Part shown: positions 1-7,700 of the stretch, in pieces
Layout of the letters: every line of letters starts with the position of its first letter
How positions within the stretch are numbered: position 1 is the first letter of the stretch
Assembly (NCBI RefSeq): GCF_021390335.1
Contig: NZ_JAJUXK010000008.1
Coordinates: 1 to 60,108 of the forward strand
Length of the DNA stretch: 60,108 nt
Direction: 5' to 3'
DNA from: Dyadobacter sp. CY343
GTDB taxonomy: Bacteria > Bacteroidota > Bacteroidia > Cytophagales > Spirosomataceae
Notes under the pieces: model-generated
Database searches by the model: none
Told to the model about the DNA's origin: nothing
Seen by the model: only the letters and a program-made list of their open reading frames with translations
Made by a program: the position numbers and the translations under genes

Positions 1-127
1 AACCTGGTATAATAGAAAAAGGCTCCACTCGGCCTTAGGATATGTTTCACCAAAAGAGTTTGAGGAGCTTTTACACAAACAAAAAATTGCGGCTTAATAT
101 CTTGTCCGCTTTATTGTTGCAATTCCA
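1..127 (+). mobile_element. Right end of an IS3-family insertion sequence (cut by window edge)
   Basis: The window opens inside an insertion sequence. It contains the last codons of an IS3-type transposase and about 30 bases of AT-rich sequence behind the stop codon, which should include the right terminal inverted repeat (roughly 103-127). The left end lies outside the window, so the terminal repeat and any target duplication cannot be verified. The outer limit given is an estimate. Confidence 0.6.
2..97 (+). CDS. IS3-family transposase (OrfB), C-terminal fragment
   Basis: The reading frame from the left edge encodes 31 residues ending in TAA at 95-97. It includes WYNRKRLHSALGY followed by SPKEFE, the highly conserved C-terminal signature of IS3-family OrfB integrases (rve domain), in which the W-x-N-xx-R-x-H-S-A-L-G-Y motif lies just after the catalytic glutamate helix. 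The rest of the gene, including the DDE residues, is outside the window. Whether the element is intact cannot be judged here. Its presence beside a deleted nitrilase gene suggests this edge is a rearranged spot. Confidence 0.85.
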   Translation, partial: TWYNRKRLHSALGYVSPKEFEELLHKQKIAA

Positions 128-293
128 ATTTAACTAAAATAAAGACAAGGTAAAGAGAATCTACTTTATGCCTTGCCTCACTTGTCACTACTGTAAACTT
201 TTGTTTGATTTATTGAATCAGGGTGCTATTAGACCGGCTTCTTTGACGGATCAACAAATCATTAGCAATATGGAAAATCGAAGTTTTGAATAT

Positions 294-912
294 TCAGCTC
301 AACCACGCTACTTTTTGTTCCGGGTTGTGCTCCTGTCCGATAATGTCTTTATATAAGTCCGGTCGGCGGGCTTTTCGGTAGCGGTGGCCGCCGGCTTGGG
401 TTAGTTTTTCCGGTGTACAGGTGGCAATTGCGATGTCGTCCCCGAGTTTCCTGCATTCGGCGATAACATCTCCGAAAGGATCGAGGATCATCGAGCAGCC
501 GTTTTTAAGCTGGTCATCGTCCATTCCGATCGGGTTTGAGAAAATGGCGTAGATCGCGTTATCATAGGCGCGTGCGGGCAGCCACTTCATCAGCCAGGCG
601 CGGCCTTTCAGCCCGTCGAATTCCAGGCGGAGCGAAAAGTCCGGCCAGTATCGCAATGTTATTTTTCGCGGCGATGCCGGTCAGTGCCTGAATGCTGGGG
701 CCGTCGGGAATGAGTTCTGCGAGGTCCGTCAGTTGCGCGCGGTCCAGTTTTCTTGCAAAAGAATACCCTGTAACAGAGCATTCATGAAATGCGATCACCT
801 GTGCGCCCTTCGCCGCTGCCTCTGCCGAAAGTCTGTCGATCGCTTCGAGGTTATACTTTTTGTCGCCACTTCTGTTTTCAAACTGGGCCGTCGCGATACT
901 GATGTTTTGCAT
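294..912 (-). pseudogene. Carbon-nitrogen hydrolase (nitrilase family), internal deletion and frameshift
   Basis: Two overlapping minus-strand frames are the two ends of one nitrilase-superfamily amidohydrolase. The N-terminal piece (start 912) has the conserved AQFENRSGD opening and the catalytic glutamate in FHECSVTGYSF (E44), and runs to NIAILAGLF. The C-terminal piece (to 294) resumes in another frame with SLRLEFDGLKGRAWLMKW, then ARAYDN and FSNPIG, and ends normally. The join lies near 625-660. Together they give about 210 residues against roughly 300 usual for this type, so about 90-110 residues are missing. These include the regions expected to carry the catalytic lysine and cysteine. 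The gene should be inactive. Both ends remain well preserved, which suggests a recent event. Confidence 0.8.
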
Positions 913-991
913 GTGAGTGTTCTTTCTTTGGTCAAGTTGAAAGTCTACATATTCTCAAAAAATCAGACGAATAGTCGCCGGTCGCGAAGTT

Positions 992-1378
992 TCAATTTTT
1001 CAGAGTGATATTTTTATGCTCCGCAATGATATTCAGGATTGTATCGAAATACGTCTCACCCGTCCCGTTTTCCAGTGCAGCCAGTTTTGCTTCAAACAGC
1101 ACGCTATTAAACTGAGAACCAGGTTTTAATTTTTCCAGAAAGTAGGCTTTGGTGGCTTCATAACCCAGTGCAGCCCGGCTTTTCTCAATATCCTGCCACA
1201 CGACTTCGACTCTTTCTGCATTGCGTATCACCCCAAATCCGCCGTAAAGTAAATCGTCAAACGCGTCCAGGCTGGGTCCGATCTTCCAATTTTCATCAGC
1301 CATAAAAACGCGGTTTATCTCATCATAAAAAGAAGCGATATCTTCTACCAAGCTGCCGTTGATCACCAGTTGCATCAT
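992..1378 (-). CDS. Barstar-like ribonuclease inhibitor family protein
   Basis: A 128-residue cytoplasmic protein with no signal peptide. Its N-terminal half matches barstar: an opening beta-strand ending in INGS, a helix, and a GPSLDAFDDLLYGG segment equivalent to the barnase-binding loop and helix 2 of barstar (GENLDALWDCL). The two key acidic positions are kept (D38 and D42), and a VEVVW strand follows. The C-terminal part is longer than in classical barstar (about 90 residues). Barstar proteins block secreted RNases of the barnase family, but no barnase-like gene is nearby. It may give immunity to a toxin from a competitor, or protect against an RNase encoded elsewhere. The start at 1378 gives MMQL; the second Met is equally possible. 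Confidence 0.7.
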   Translation of the reverse strand: MMQLVINGSLVEDIASFYDEINRVFMADENWKIGPSLDAFDDLLYGGFGVIRNAERVEVVWQDIEKSRAALGYEATKAYFLEKLKPGSQFNSVLFEAKLAALENGTGETYFDTILNIIAEHKNITLKN

Positions 1379-1442
1379 TATGAAAAAGTTAACATTCCGC
1401 GTAGTATTGACTGATACGAAATTTGTAATTATGTTTAATACT

Positions 1443-2198
1443 ATGAAAACATTCCTTTATAGTTTGCTTTTTTTAGTGGTATTGTCCTGTAAAAATTCGG
1501 GGCCGGAAGTAGTTACCCGGCCGGATACAGTGCTCGATGAATACCGCGATTGGTATACGCTGAAAGCACCTATCGATCGCCAGATTGCTGGTGTATGGGG
1601 CAATTATGACAAAACGGTATTGATCTCGACGATGTTCCAGTTGTTTCGCACGACGGATCAGGGCAAGCACTGGGAGCAGGTACACGAACAAAGTATAGCT
1701 ATGTTCGGTGTCGTGCAATTTCAGGATACGCTGTTCACAATGAATGGATTAGTGAGCCAGTCGAAGATGGGCGACCAGCAGCAGATTTTGACGACTGCCG
1801 ATAATTATAGTGTCGACGATGGTAAAACGTGGCACCGATACGTTGCGCGGAATCCGATATTAGGAAGCACTCCGGAATTTGAATCCAAAGACAAATTTCA
1901 TGTGAACCCAATTCCTGGTCCGGGCGCGCTGACTTCTGAGATTAACAGAGTTTTCCTGGACGGGCCCAATGCGACCACCGGTGTTTTTGAGACGCCCGGA
2001 GTGATTACTTCAACCGGCCGGCGGATCGATCTCCCGCAGCTCCACCAGCTGCAAAGCCTGTTCCTGGATGATCAGCAAAGGCTTTACGTTACCGGTAGCG
2101 ACGCAGTTTGTTCGGATGTTAGGTCGGGTTTATTCGGTTTTTGCAACAGCAAAGCTGGCAGGGGCGTCGTGTACATTTCAAAAAGACCGCTGCTTTAA
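1443..2198 (+). CDS. Lipoprotein with BNR/sialidase-like propeller motifs
   Basis: The start at ATG 1443 is preferred over upstream in-frame ATGs because it gives a clean lipoprotein signal, MKTFLYSLLFLVVLSC, with lipobox cysteine C16. The mature protein of about 235 residues contains two Asp-box-like motifs, TTDQGKHWEQV and SVDDGKTWHRY, typical of BNR/sialidase-type or photosystem-stability-factor-like beta-propellers. With only about two clear blades it is short for a complete propeller, so it may be a truncated or small member. The exported, lipid-anchored location follows from the signal. The substrate is unknown. It is divergent from the barstar gene and convergent with the permease gene. 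Confidence 0.6.
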   Translation: MKTFLYSLLFLVVLSCKNSGPEVVTRPDTVLDEYRDWYTLKAPIDRQIAGVWGNYDKTVLISTMFQLFRTTDQGKHWEQVHEQSIAMFGVVQFQDTLFTMNGLVSQSKMGDQQQILTTADNYSVDDGKTWHRYVARNPILGSTPEFESKDKFHVNPIPGPGALTSEINRVFLDGPNATTGVFETPGVITSTGRRIDLPQLHQLQSLFLDDQQRLYVTGSDAVCSDVRSGLFGFCNSKAGRGVVYISKRPLL

Positions 2199-2216
2199 TC
2201 ATTTGCCCCGCGGTTA

Positions 2217-4835
2217 CTATTCACTTTTCAAAACCTTCGCCGGATTGTTGCGCGCCGCCTTGACGGTCTGTGATCCGATCAGGAAAAAAGCGAGCAGCAT
2301 GACGATCAGCGAGCCTCCCAGCATATCGCTTATGCTGATTGCCTGGTGATAGGGAAATTTGGTAAGTACCACCTTGTCGAAAAATAAATAGGTAACCGGC
2401 AGTGCGATCACGGTTGAAATCACGAGCAACAGCAAAAATCCTTTGCATAGCAGATAGATCAGTCCCGTTTCACTGGCACCCAGCACTTTGCGGATGCTGA
2501 TCTCTTTTAATTTGGTTTCCGTTGTGAAAACGACCATTCCGAACAACCCCAGCGACGCAATACAGATCGCCAGAAATGCGATGACACCGATGATTTTGAG
2601 TATTAGCGAAAACTGCGCGTACGCTTCTTCGATTTGCTCGTCGTAGATTTTGGCATCCAGTTCATGCACCTTGTCTACCTTCCGCCACACTTTTTGAATG
2701 CTCTCTAAAGTCGCTGGTAAATCCTGAGAAACGATTTTTACATTGAGATACCTGTCCGGCTCGCTGGAATACCGGAACATCACCGGCTCGATGCGGTTTT
2801 CGAGTGAACCATAATGGAAATCTTTCACGACACCGACGATTGCCAGCTGCTGACCGCTAACAGAAACGATCTTTCCCAATGCTTTCTCAGGATTTTGATC
2901 ACCGATATTAAATTTTTTTAAGACCTGCTGATTGACAATAATCTCGCTTTCTTTCCCCTTTTCGGGTCTCGCCGTGAAGTTTTGGCCAGCCAGGAATTGG
3001 TGCTGATGCAGCGGCAGGTAATGTTCGTCGACCTGATTTTCCCAAACCAAACTGGAATCCGTTTCGTAAGTAAGGTTTGTGCCGTGCTTTGAGCCCAGAC
3101 TGGTGATCATCATCGATTGCGAAATACCCTTTACTGCGGGGATCTGCGCGATTTCTTTTGCTAAAACATTTCCTTTATTGCCTTGCAGGCGGAGGTTAAT
3201 GATGTTTTCGGTTTTAAAACCCAGATTAAATGTAACCAGTCCTTTGTACTGATTGTAGCCGATCAGCGTGGCCGCGATGAAGATAAGCGAGAGCGTAAAC
3301 TGAACCACGATCAGCACCTTCCGGATCCCGACGCGGCGGAAAATCTTCATACTTGAAGCGTCTTTCATCACATGCAATGCATTCATTTTAGAGAAAAACA
3401 ATGCGGGCATCAAACCCGCGGCAATACCCGTGATAACCGCCAGCAGAATGAAATAGAGGATGTTTTGAATGGAGATATTGAGTGAAAAAACGTCGGCAAT
3501 GTGCTTGTCCAGATCTAAAAACTCTTTACGCAAAACCATAAAAAGGGCGAACGAAAATACCAGCGCCAGCAATGCGATGATGACAGACTCCGCCATAAAT
3601 TGACCCAGTACGTGACTTTTCTGTGCGCCGATGATCTTCCTGATCCCCACCTCGCGCGACCTGCGCATGGACCGGGCTACGGAAAGATTGGTATAATTGA
3701 AGCAAGCTGAAAGAATGACCACAATCGCCAGACCACACAGCGTCCACATCACAGGCGGCGCGAAGGTGGGGCCGATATTGTTCATAAGCGATCCGCCAAG
3801 TACAATATCCTTCATCGGTTGCATAGAGACCGATACTGTCCGGTTTGTGAGTGTTTTATTTTCCTGCTTGCTCAGCCGGTCAAGCGCGGGTTGCAATTTG
3901 GTCGCATCAATGGTTTCCGGGAAAGTCACATACACATAATTCTGCCAAATATTGGCCCAGCTGTGCAGGTCGGCGTCGTTGTGTCCGGCGTCAATCGATG
4001 CCAGCGAGATCAGTGCCTGAAAATTGATGTGAGAGAGTTTCGGGATGTTCTGTACAACGCCTGTCACCGTATAAATTGTTGAGTCGAACCGGACCGTTTT
4101 GCCCAGCGCATCCGATTCACCGAAGAGCTTTTCCGCTGTCTTTTCTGTCAAAACGAGGGACTGCGGCTCTTTGAGTGCTGTTTCAAGATCACCTTTCAGC
4201 AGAGGGAATCTGAATACTTTCAGGAACGAATTATCCGCCCAGGTCGCCTCGATCGGAACCGTGGAGTTACCCACTTTCGCATCGCCCGAAAAACCAGCCC
4301 GCATTGCCGTCACATATTCAATCGCAGGGATCGACTCTTTGATTTTTTCGCCTACCCGAATCGAGGTTGAAGCCAGATTAGTCTCCGACGTCTGCCCATT
4401 TTCCACCGTTTTCGTGATTATGCGGTAAGTCCGGTCTTTTTTATCCTGAAAATCATCGTACGAATACAGGTCGCTGACAATCGAAATCACCAGCAGCCCA
4501 ACCGACATACTGACCGCAAGTCCGACGATATTGATGAGGGAAAAAAGTTTGTTGCGGACCAGGCTCCGCCGGGAAGTCTTAAAATAGCTGCCGATCATAA
4601 TCCAGTGGATGAAAAAGTGGAAGAATTCTATTTTTCGGATGGTATAAGGTCTGAGGAATTTAAGTACGTCGAGGATATAGATCAGCCGGGCGCTTCTGAC
4701 ACCTTTGCGGGCTACATTGCGCTCGAAATATTCGTTGAGATCGCCTTCGAGGTCTTCGAGCAGGCGCGGGCGGCAATACCAGTGTAAAAAGCGGGTGGCC
4801 CAGCGGGGTGGAGTGGCTTTCGGTTGCTGTTTCAT
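2217..4835 (-). CDS. ABC transporter permease, FtsX/MacB-like, with PadR-associated prefix domain
   Basis: An 872-residue inner-membrane protein. Residues 1-75 form the short cytoplasmic prefix domain (PPRWATRFLHWYCRP, LEDLEGDLNEYFERN) found on Bacteroidota permeases encoded next to PadR regulators. The first transmembrane helix follows near residue 95, then a periplasmic MacB-like domain (about 120-330), three helices around 370-490 including SREVGIRKIIGA, a second half with another helix, and a second periplasmic domain. The last FtsX module carries KEISIRKVLGAS and ends ARNNPAKVLKSE, the standard end of this family. No ATPase gene is adjacent. Transport of peptides, lipids or antibiotics is typical of the family, but the substrate is unknown. 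It overlaps the upstream padR gene by 4 bases, so the two are co-translated. Confidence 0.85.
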   Translation of the reverse strand: MKQQPKATPPRWATRFLHWYCRPRLLEDLEGDLNEYFERNVARKGVRSARLIYILDVLKFLRPYTIRKIEFFHFFIHWIMIGSYFKTSRRSLVRNKLFSLINIVGLAVSMSVGLLVISIVSDLYSYDDFQDKKDRTYRIITKTVENGQTSETNLASTSIRVGEKIKESIPAIEYVTAMRAGFSGDAKVGNSTVPIEATWADNSFLKVFRFPLLKGDLETALKEPQSLVLTEKTAEKLFGESDALGKTVRFDSTIYTVTGVVQNIPKLSHINFQALISLASIDAGHNDADLHSWANIWQNYVYVTFPETIDATKLQPALDRLSKQENKTLTNRTVSVSMQPMKDIVLGGSLMNNIGPTFAPPVMWTLCGLAIVVILSACFNYTNLSVARSMRRSREVGIRKIIGAQKSHVLGQFMAESVIIALLALVFSFALFMVLRKEFLDLDKHIADVFSLNISIQNILYFILLAVITGIAAGLMPALFFSKMNALHVMKDASSMKIFRRVGIRKVLIVVQFTLSLIFIAATLIGYNQYKGLVTFNLGFKTENIINLRLQGNKGNVLAKEIAQIPAVKGISQSMMITSLGSKHGTNLTYETDSSLVWENQVDEHYLPLHQHQFLAGQNFTARPEKGKESEIIVNQQVLKKFNIGDQNPEKALGKIVSVSGQQLAIVGVVKDFHYGSLENRIEPVMFRYSSEPDRYLNVKIVSQDLPATLESIQKVWRKVDKVHELDAKIYDEQIEEAYAQFSLILKIIGVIAFLAICIASLGLFGMVVFTTETKLKEISIRKVLGASETGLIYLLCKGFLLLLVISTVIALPVTYLFFDKVVLTKFPYHQAISISDMLGGSLIVMLLAFFLIGSQTVKAARNNPAKVLKSE

Positions 4836-5167
4836 ATCGAACCTTCCAGATTAAAACCGGGAATGTTCCGCCAGATATTTTCGCGCACTTCTTTGGATTT
4901 CACAAGCGCGACTTTTCCGGCGTGGCTAACCTCGTAAAAGCGTTTCCGTTTTCCTCCCCGCGCGCTCGTCGCCTCGCCGAGCCGGCTCTTCGCCAGTCCC
5001 TTCTCTTCAAGCCGGTTGAGTACCGAATGTACCACACCTAGCTTGGCAGTGCGGCCGGTGTATTTTTCAAGCTCATCACATATTGCCACGCTGTATGCTT
5101 CGCTGGCCAGAGAGGCGATCGTCAGCAGGACAAGCTCCTCAAATTCTCCCAAATTGGCTCCTTTCAT
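4832..5167 (-). CDS. PadR family transcriptional regulator
   Basis: An 111-residue winged-helix protein. It opens with LGEFEELVLLTIASL, the usual PadR start, followed by the recognition region AICDELEKYTGR and VVHSVLNRLEEKGL, and the wing ARGGKRKRFYEVSHAG. Its stop codon overlaps the start of the permease gene (ATGA), the standard arrangement for PadR repressors controlling an ABC exporter in Bacteroidota. It probably represses its own operon; the repeated TGTATGTAAAAT sites at 5202 and 5234 upstream are candidate operators. The ligand is unknown. Confidence 0.9.
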   Translation of the reverse strand: MKGANLGEFEELVLLTIASLASEAYSVAICDELEKYTGRTAKLGVVHSVLNRLEEKGLAKSRLGEATSARGGKRKRFYEVSHAGKVALVKSKEVRENIWRNIPGFNLEGSI

Positions 5168-5201
5168 CTATTTAAGCACATATCTTTATATTATCACCAA
5201 A

Positions 5202-5245
5202 TGTATGTAAAATGGGTTTATTAATTTATGTTTTGTATGTAAAAT
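5202..5245. promoter_or_regulatory. Direct repeat TGTATGTAAAAT x2, candidate PadR operator and promoter
   Basis: The 12-mer TGTATGTAAAAT occurs exactly at 5202-5213 and again at 5234-5245, 32 bp apart (about three helical turns), in the divergent region between the padR gene and the gene starting at 5345. On the minus strand the proximal copy overlaps TACATTTG (5205-5198), a match to the Bacteroidota -7 element TAnnTTTG and therefore a plausible padR promoter. I did not find a convincing -33 TTG. Binding by PadR is inferred from position only. Confidence 0.4.
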
Positions 5246-5344
5246 AGTTTTTTGGCTAAATCAGCACTAGCCTCCCAATACCAGGTAACTATCCCTGCAA
5301 ATTCTCTTTATTTGCTTTTAACAAATACCTCTATCTAAACTTTT

Positions 5345-6602
5345 ATGAATTACAGGAATACCTGCATTGTTTTTTTGCTTTTTGCCTTCCATTGTTCCAT
5401 AGCCCAATATGCATTGGAGCCGGGCTATTTGCTTGTTTCTGAAAGCGATACTTTGAAAGGGTACATTGATTACAAAAACTGGCCTTATAACCCGGAGACG
5501 GTCAGTTTTAAGGCGTCACCGGAAGCAGAGGCTAAAACTTTCGGATTGGGTGATTTACACGGATTTTTTGTTCACGGTGAAAACTATAAGAGAGGGGAAG
5601 TGGAGATCGATCCCGGTTCGTCTAAGATTGAGGATTTGTCATATTCGCCTTTGCCCAAACTGGAAAAGACGGTTGTTTTTTTACTGGTTATTAATGGCGG
5701 CGCTAAAAGTCTGTATTATTTAAAAAGCAGGGACAACAGAGTTCATCTTTACGTGAGCGACAAGCCCGGCGATTATCAGTTATTGCTCAATCACAGATAT
5801 TTATCGAGCGGCACTTCACAGATCGTGACCGTACCACACTACCGGGAACAGTTGAAGAATTTCTTCTCCGAATGACGGTTTGGTGGCGGACAATACCAGG
5901 ATATCGTATTCCTCGCGCGCCATCGGGAAATTGTTTGATCAGTTTTACGAAAAATGCGCTTCCACAAAGCCTGTAACTTCCTACAAGTCTGAGTCGCCGG
6001 TAGGTCAGTTTGGAATAGTAGCCGGGTTGTCCGCTACTAAGCTTGATTTTGAAGGAAATTATGATCCTAAGGTACCTGACGCAAACTTTCCAATGTCCTA
6101 TAATGCAGCCGGAGGACTTTTCTTCAATCTGTTAATACCCAGGCTAAAAGAACGGGTGTCGATCTACAATGAGCTTGCATTTACATCTTACAAAACGAGT
6201 GAGAGTTATCAGACGGATTATTCGGGCAACAGTTTTATCAGGGTCACCAACAGTTTGGGTTTTGGGTATATCAAGCTGACCAATATGGTCCGGTACTATA
6301 TTCCAGCGGGTAATTTGAAGGTATTTCTGAACGCGGGCATATCAAATGCGGTTACTGTTTCGGAAACGAACGAACAGAAAACGGAAAGCAAATTCTCGAC
6401 GCCGGAGCCGGTGGTTACCAAAAAGCTGGTGCTGGGCTCAACGCGTAGCTATGAGTTTGGGCTGGCGGCCGGTTTAGGTGCCGTCTACAAACGCTTTGGT
6501 GCCGAGCTGCGTTATGAATCTTCGGATGGAATTTCCGATTTTTCCAATCTGAAGTCCTCCGTAAAACGCTATTACTTTTTGCTTTCTTACCGTTTGAAAT
6601 AG
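5345..6602 (+). pseudogene. Secreted/outer-membrane barrel protein, probably split by a frameshift near 5865-5875
   Basis: The first part (5345-5875) encodes a signal peptide (MNYRNTCIVFLLFAFHCSIAQ) and a domain opening with PGYLLVSESDTLKGYIDY and containing KSLYYLKSRDNRVHLY. It ends at NFFSE-stop. The second part (about 5880-6602, no ATG at its start) continues in the +1 frame with a helix (LFDQFYEKC), then QFGIVAGLS and a series of amphipathic strands ending YYFLLSYRLK, typical of a small outer-membrane beta-barrel. Removing one base around 5868-5871 would join the halves through NFFSNDGLVADN into a protein of about 419 residues, an architecture I recognise from Bacteroidota hypothetical proteins. 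I therefore treat it as one gene interrupted by a frameshift. A sequencing error or two separate genes are the alternatives. Function unknown. Confidence 0.65.
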
Positions 6603-6629
6603 CCAGCTTTTGACAAAATAACCTTTAAA

Positions 6630-7541
6630 ATGGAAGAGAAATCAAGTAATCCGCTGTTGTGTGACATCGAAACGGGCATGTGTGAAATCGACGATGCATC
6701 GGTAAAGCTGGAAAATGCATCAATAGCTGCTGCCGATAAATTGGTGAAAATCATCTATTTCACAGATCCTATTTGCTCTTCTTGCTGGGGTATTGAGCCG
6801 CAACTCCGTAAACTCAAACTTGAATATGGCGAGTATATTCAGGTGGAATACAGAATGGGCGGGCTCCTGCCTGACTGGAATTATAATAGCGGCGGCATCA
6901 GCAAACCATCCGACGTGGCGCCCCACTGGGACGAGGTAAGTGAGCATTATGATATGCCTATTGACGGCGACGTTTGGCTGGAAGATCCGCTGCATTCCTC
7001 TTATCCACCCTCGATCGCATTCAAAGCGGCGCAGTTGCAGGATCAGAGCAAGGCGCTGGATTTGCTCCGCGAATTACGGGAAATGGTTTTTTTGAAAAAG
7101 ATCAATATTGCAAAATGGGAAAATCTGGCGGTCGCTGCGAAAACAGTCGGTCTCGACATGGAAGCTTTCGAAAGAGATTTTAACGGAAATGCCGAAGCTC
7201 TTTTTAAAGAAGACCTGAATTTCGCTGCGTCGCTGGGAGTCCGTGGTTTCCCGACCATGTTTTTCGCCGATCAGGAGGGGAACCAGGAGAAAGTGTATGG
7301 TACCAAGCCCTACTCAGTATACGAATCAGCGCTTCTGAAGCAGCTTCCCGATGCAGTTAAAATGGATATTGATCCAAAATGGGAAAATCTGTTTGGTAAA
7401 TATAAAACCCTTACTTCCAAAGAATTTTCCGAACTCTCACAAACCCCCCGCAACGAAACCGACGCAATCCTTCAAAAGCTGGTTGACGAAGGGAAGCTTA
7501 CGAAGTTAGTTAGTAAGAATGGGGTGCTTTGGATGAGGTGA
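6630..7541 (+). CDS. DsbA/FrnE-like thioredoxin-fold protein (SpxH/YjbH type)
   Basis: A 303-residue protein without a signal peptide. A thioredoxin-fold strand precedes DPICSSCWGIEPQ, with the redox motif C49-S-S-C52-W-G, and the cis-proline loop is GVRGFPTMFF. The helical insertion between them is characteristic of the DsbA/2-hydroxychromene isomerase superfamily, and the CxxCWG start resembles the YjbH/SpxH adaptor and FrnE families. The N-terminal 20 residues contain another cysteine pair (C11, C18). The last 45 residues look like a small helical domain (LQKLVDEGKL...GVLWMR). A cytoplasmic role in disulfide stress or as a protease adaptor is inferred from the family only. It follows the frameshifted gene by 27 bases. 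Confidence 0.7.
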   Translation: MEEKSSNPLLCDIETGMCEIDDASVKLENASIAAADKLVKIIYFTDPICSSCWGIEPQLRKLKLEYGEYIQVEYRMGGLLPDWNYNSGGISKPSDVAPHWDEVSEHYDMPIDGDVWLEDPLHSSYPPSIAFKAAQLQDQSKALDLLRELREMVFLKKINIAKWENLAVAAKTVGLDMEAFERDFNGNAEALFKEDLNFAASLGVRGFPTMFFADQEGNQEKVYGTKPYSVYESALLKQLPDAVKMDIDPKWENLFGKYKTLTSKEFSELSQTPRNETDAILQKLVDEGKLTKLVSKNGVLWMR

Positions 7542-7552
7542 ATTACCCCCAA

Positions 7553-7572
7553 CCCCCTGGGAGGGGGCTTTT
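7553..7572 (+). terminator. Short GC-rich hairpin with T-run after the DsbA-like gene
   Basis: CCCCC (7553-7557) pairs with GGGGG (7563-7567) around a TGGGA loop and is followed by CTTTT. It lies 12 bases after the stop at 7541. The stem is short, so termination efficiency is uncertain. The C-rich arm continues into repeat-like sequence described separately. Confidence 0.45.
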
Positions 7573-7592
7573 CGTTTGACTTAGTGAACAAT

Positions 7593-7660
7593 GCAAAGTC
7601 CCCTTATTCGTCGGTTTATAAAACCAAGCAAAGTCCCCTTCAGGGGATTTAGGGGAAAAT
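7593..7660. repeat. GCAAAGTCCCCTT repeats, intergenic
   Basis: The 13-mer GCAAAGTCCCCTT occurs at 7593-7605 and 7628-7640. The second copy continues into CAGGGGATTTAGGGG, which can fold back on the CCCC stretch. Similar C/G-rich intergenic units are common in Cytophagales genomes. The segment 7573-7700, between the DsbA-like gene and the end of the CE15 gene, contains nothing that reads as a gene. Confidence 0.4.
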
Positions 7661-7700
7661 TGCCCAAACGCCCCAACCCCAAAACTACACTCGGGGACAC

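Noticed and set aside
168..356. 62-residue plus-strand frame
   Set aside because: It overlaps the antisense of the nitrilase remnant at its end, has no recognisable motif, and its composition looks random.
7593..7660. CRISPR-like repeats
   Set aside because: There are only two short copies, with no regular spacers and no cas genes. They fit a C/G-rich intergenic repeat.
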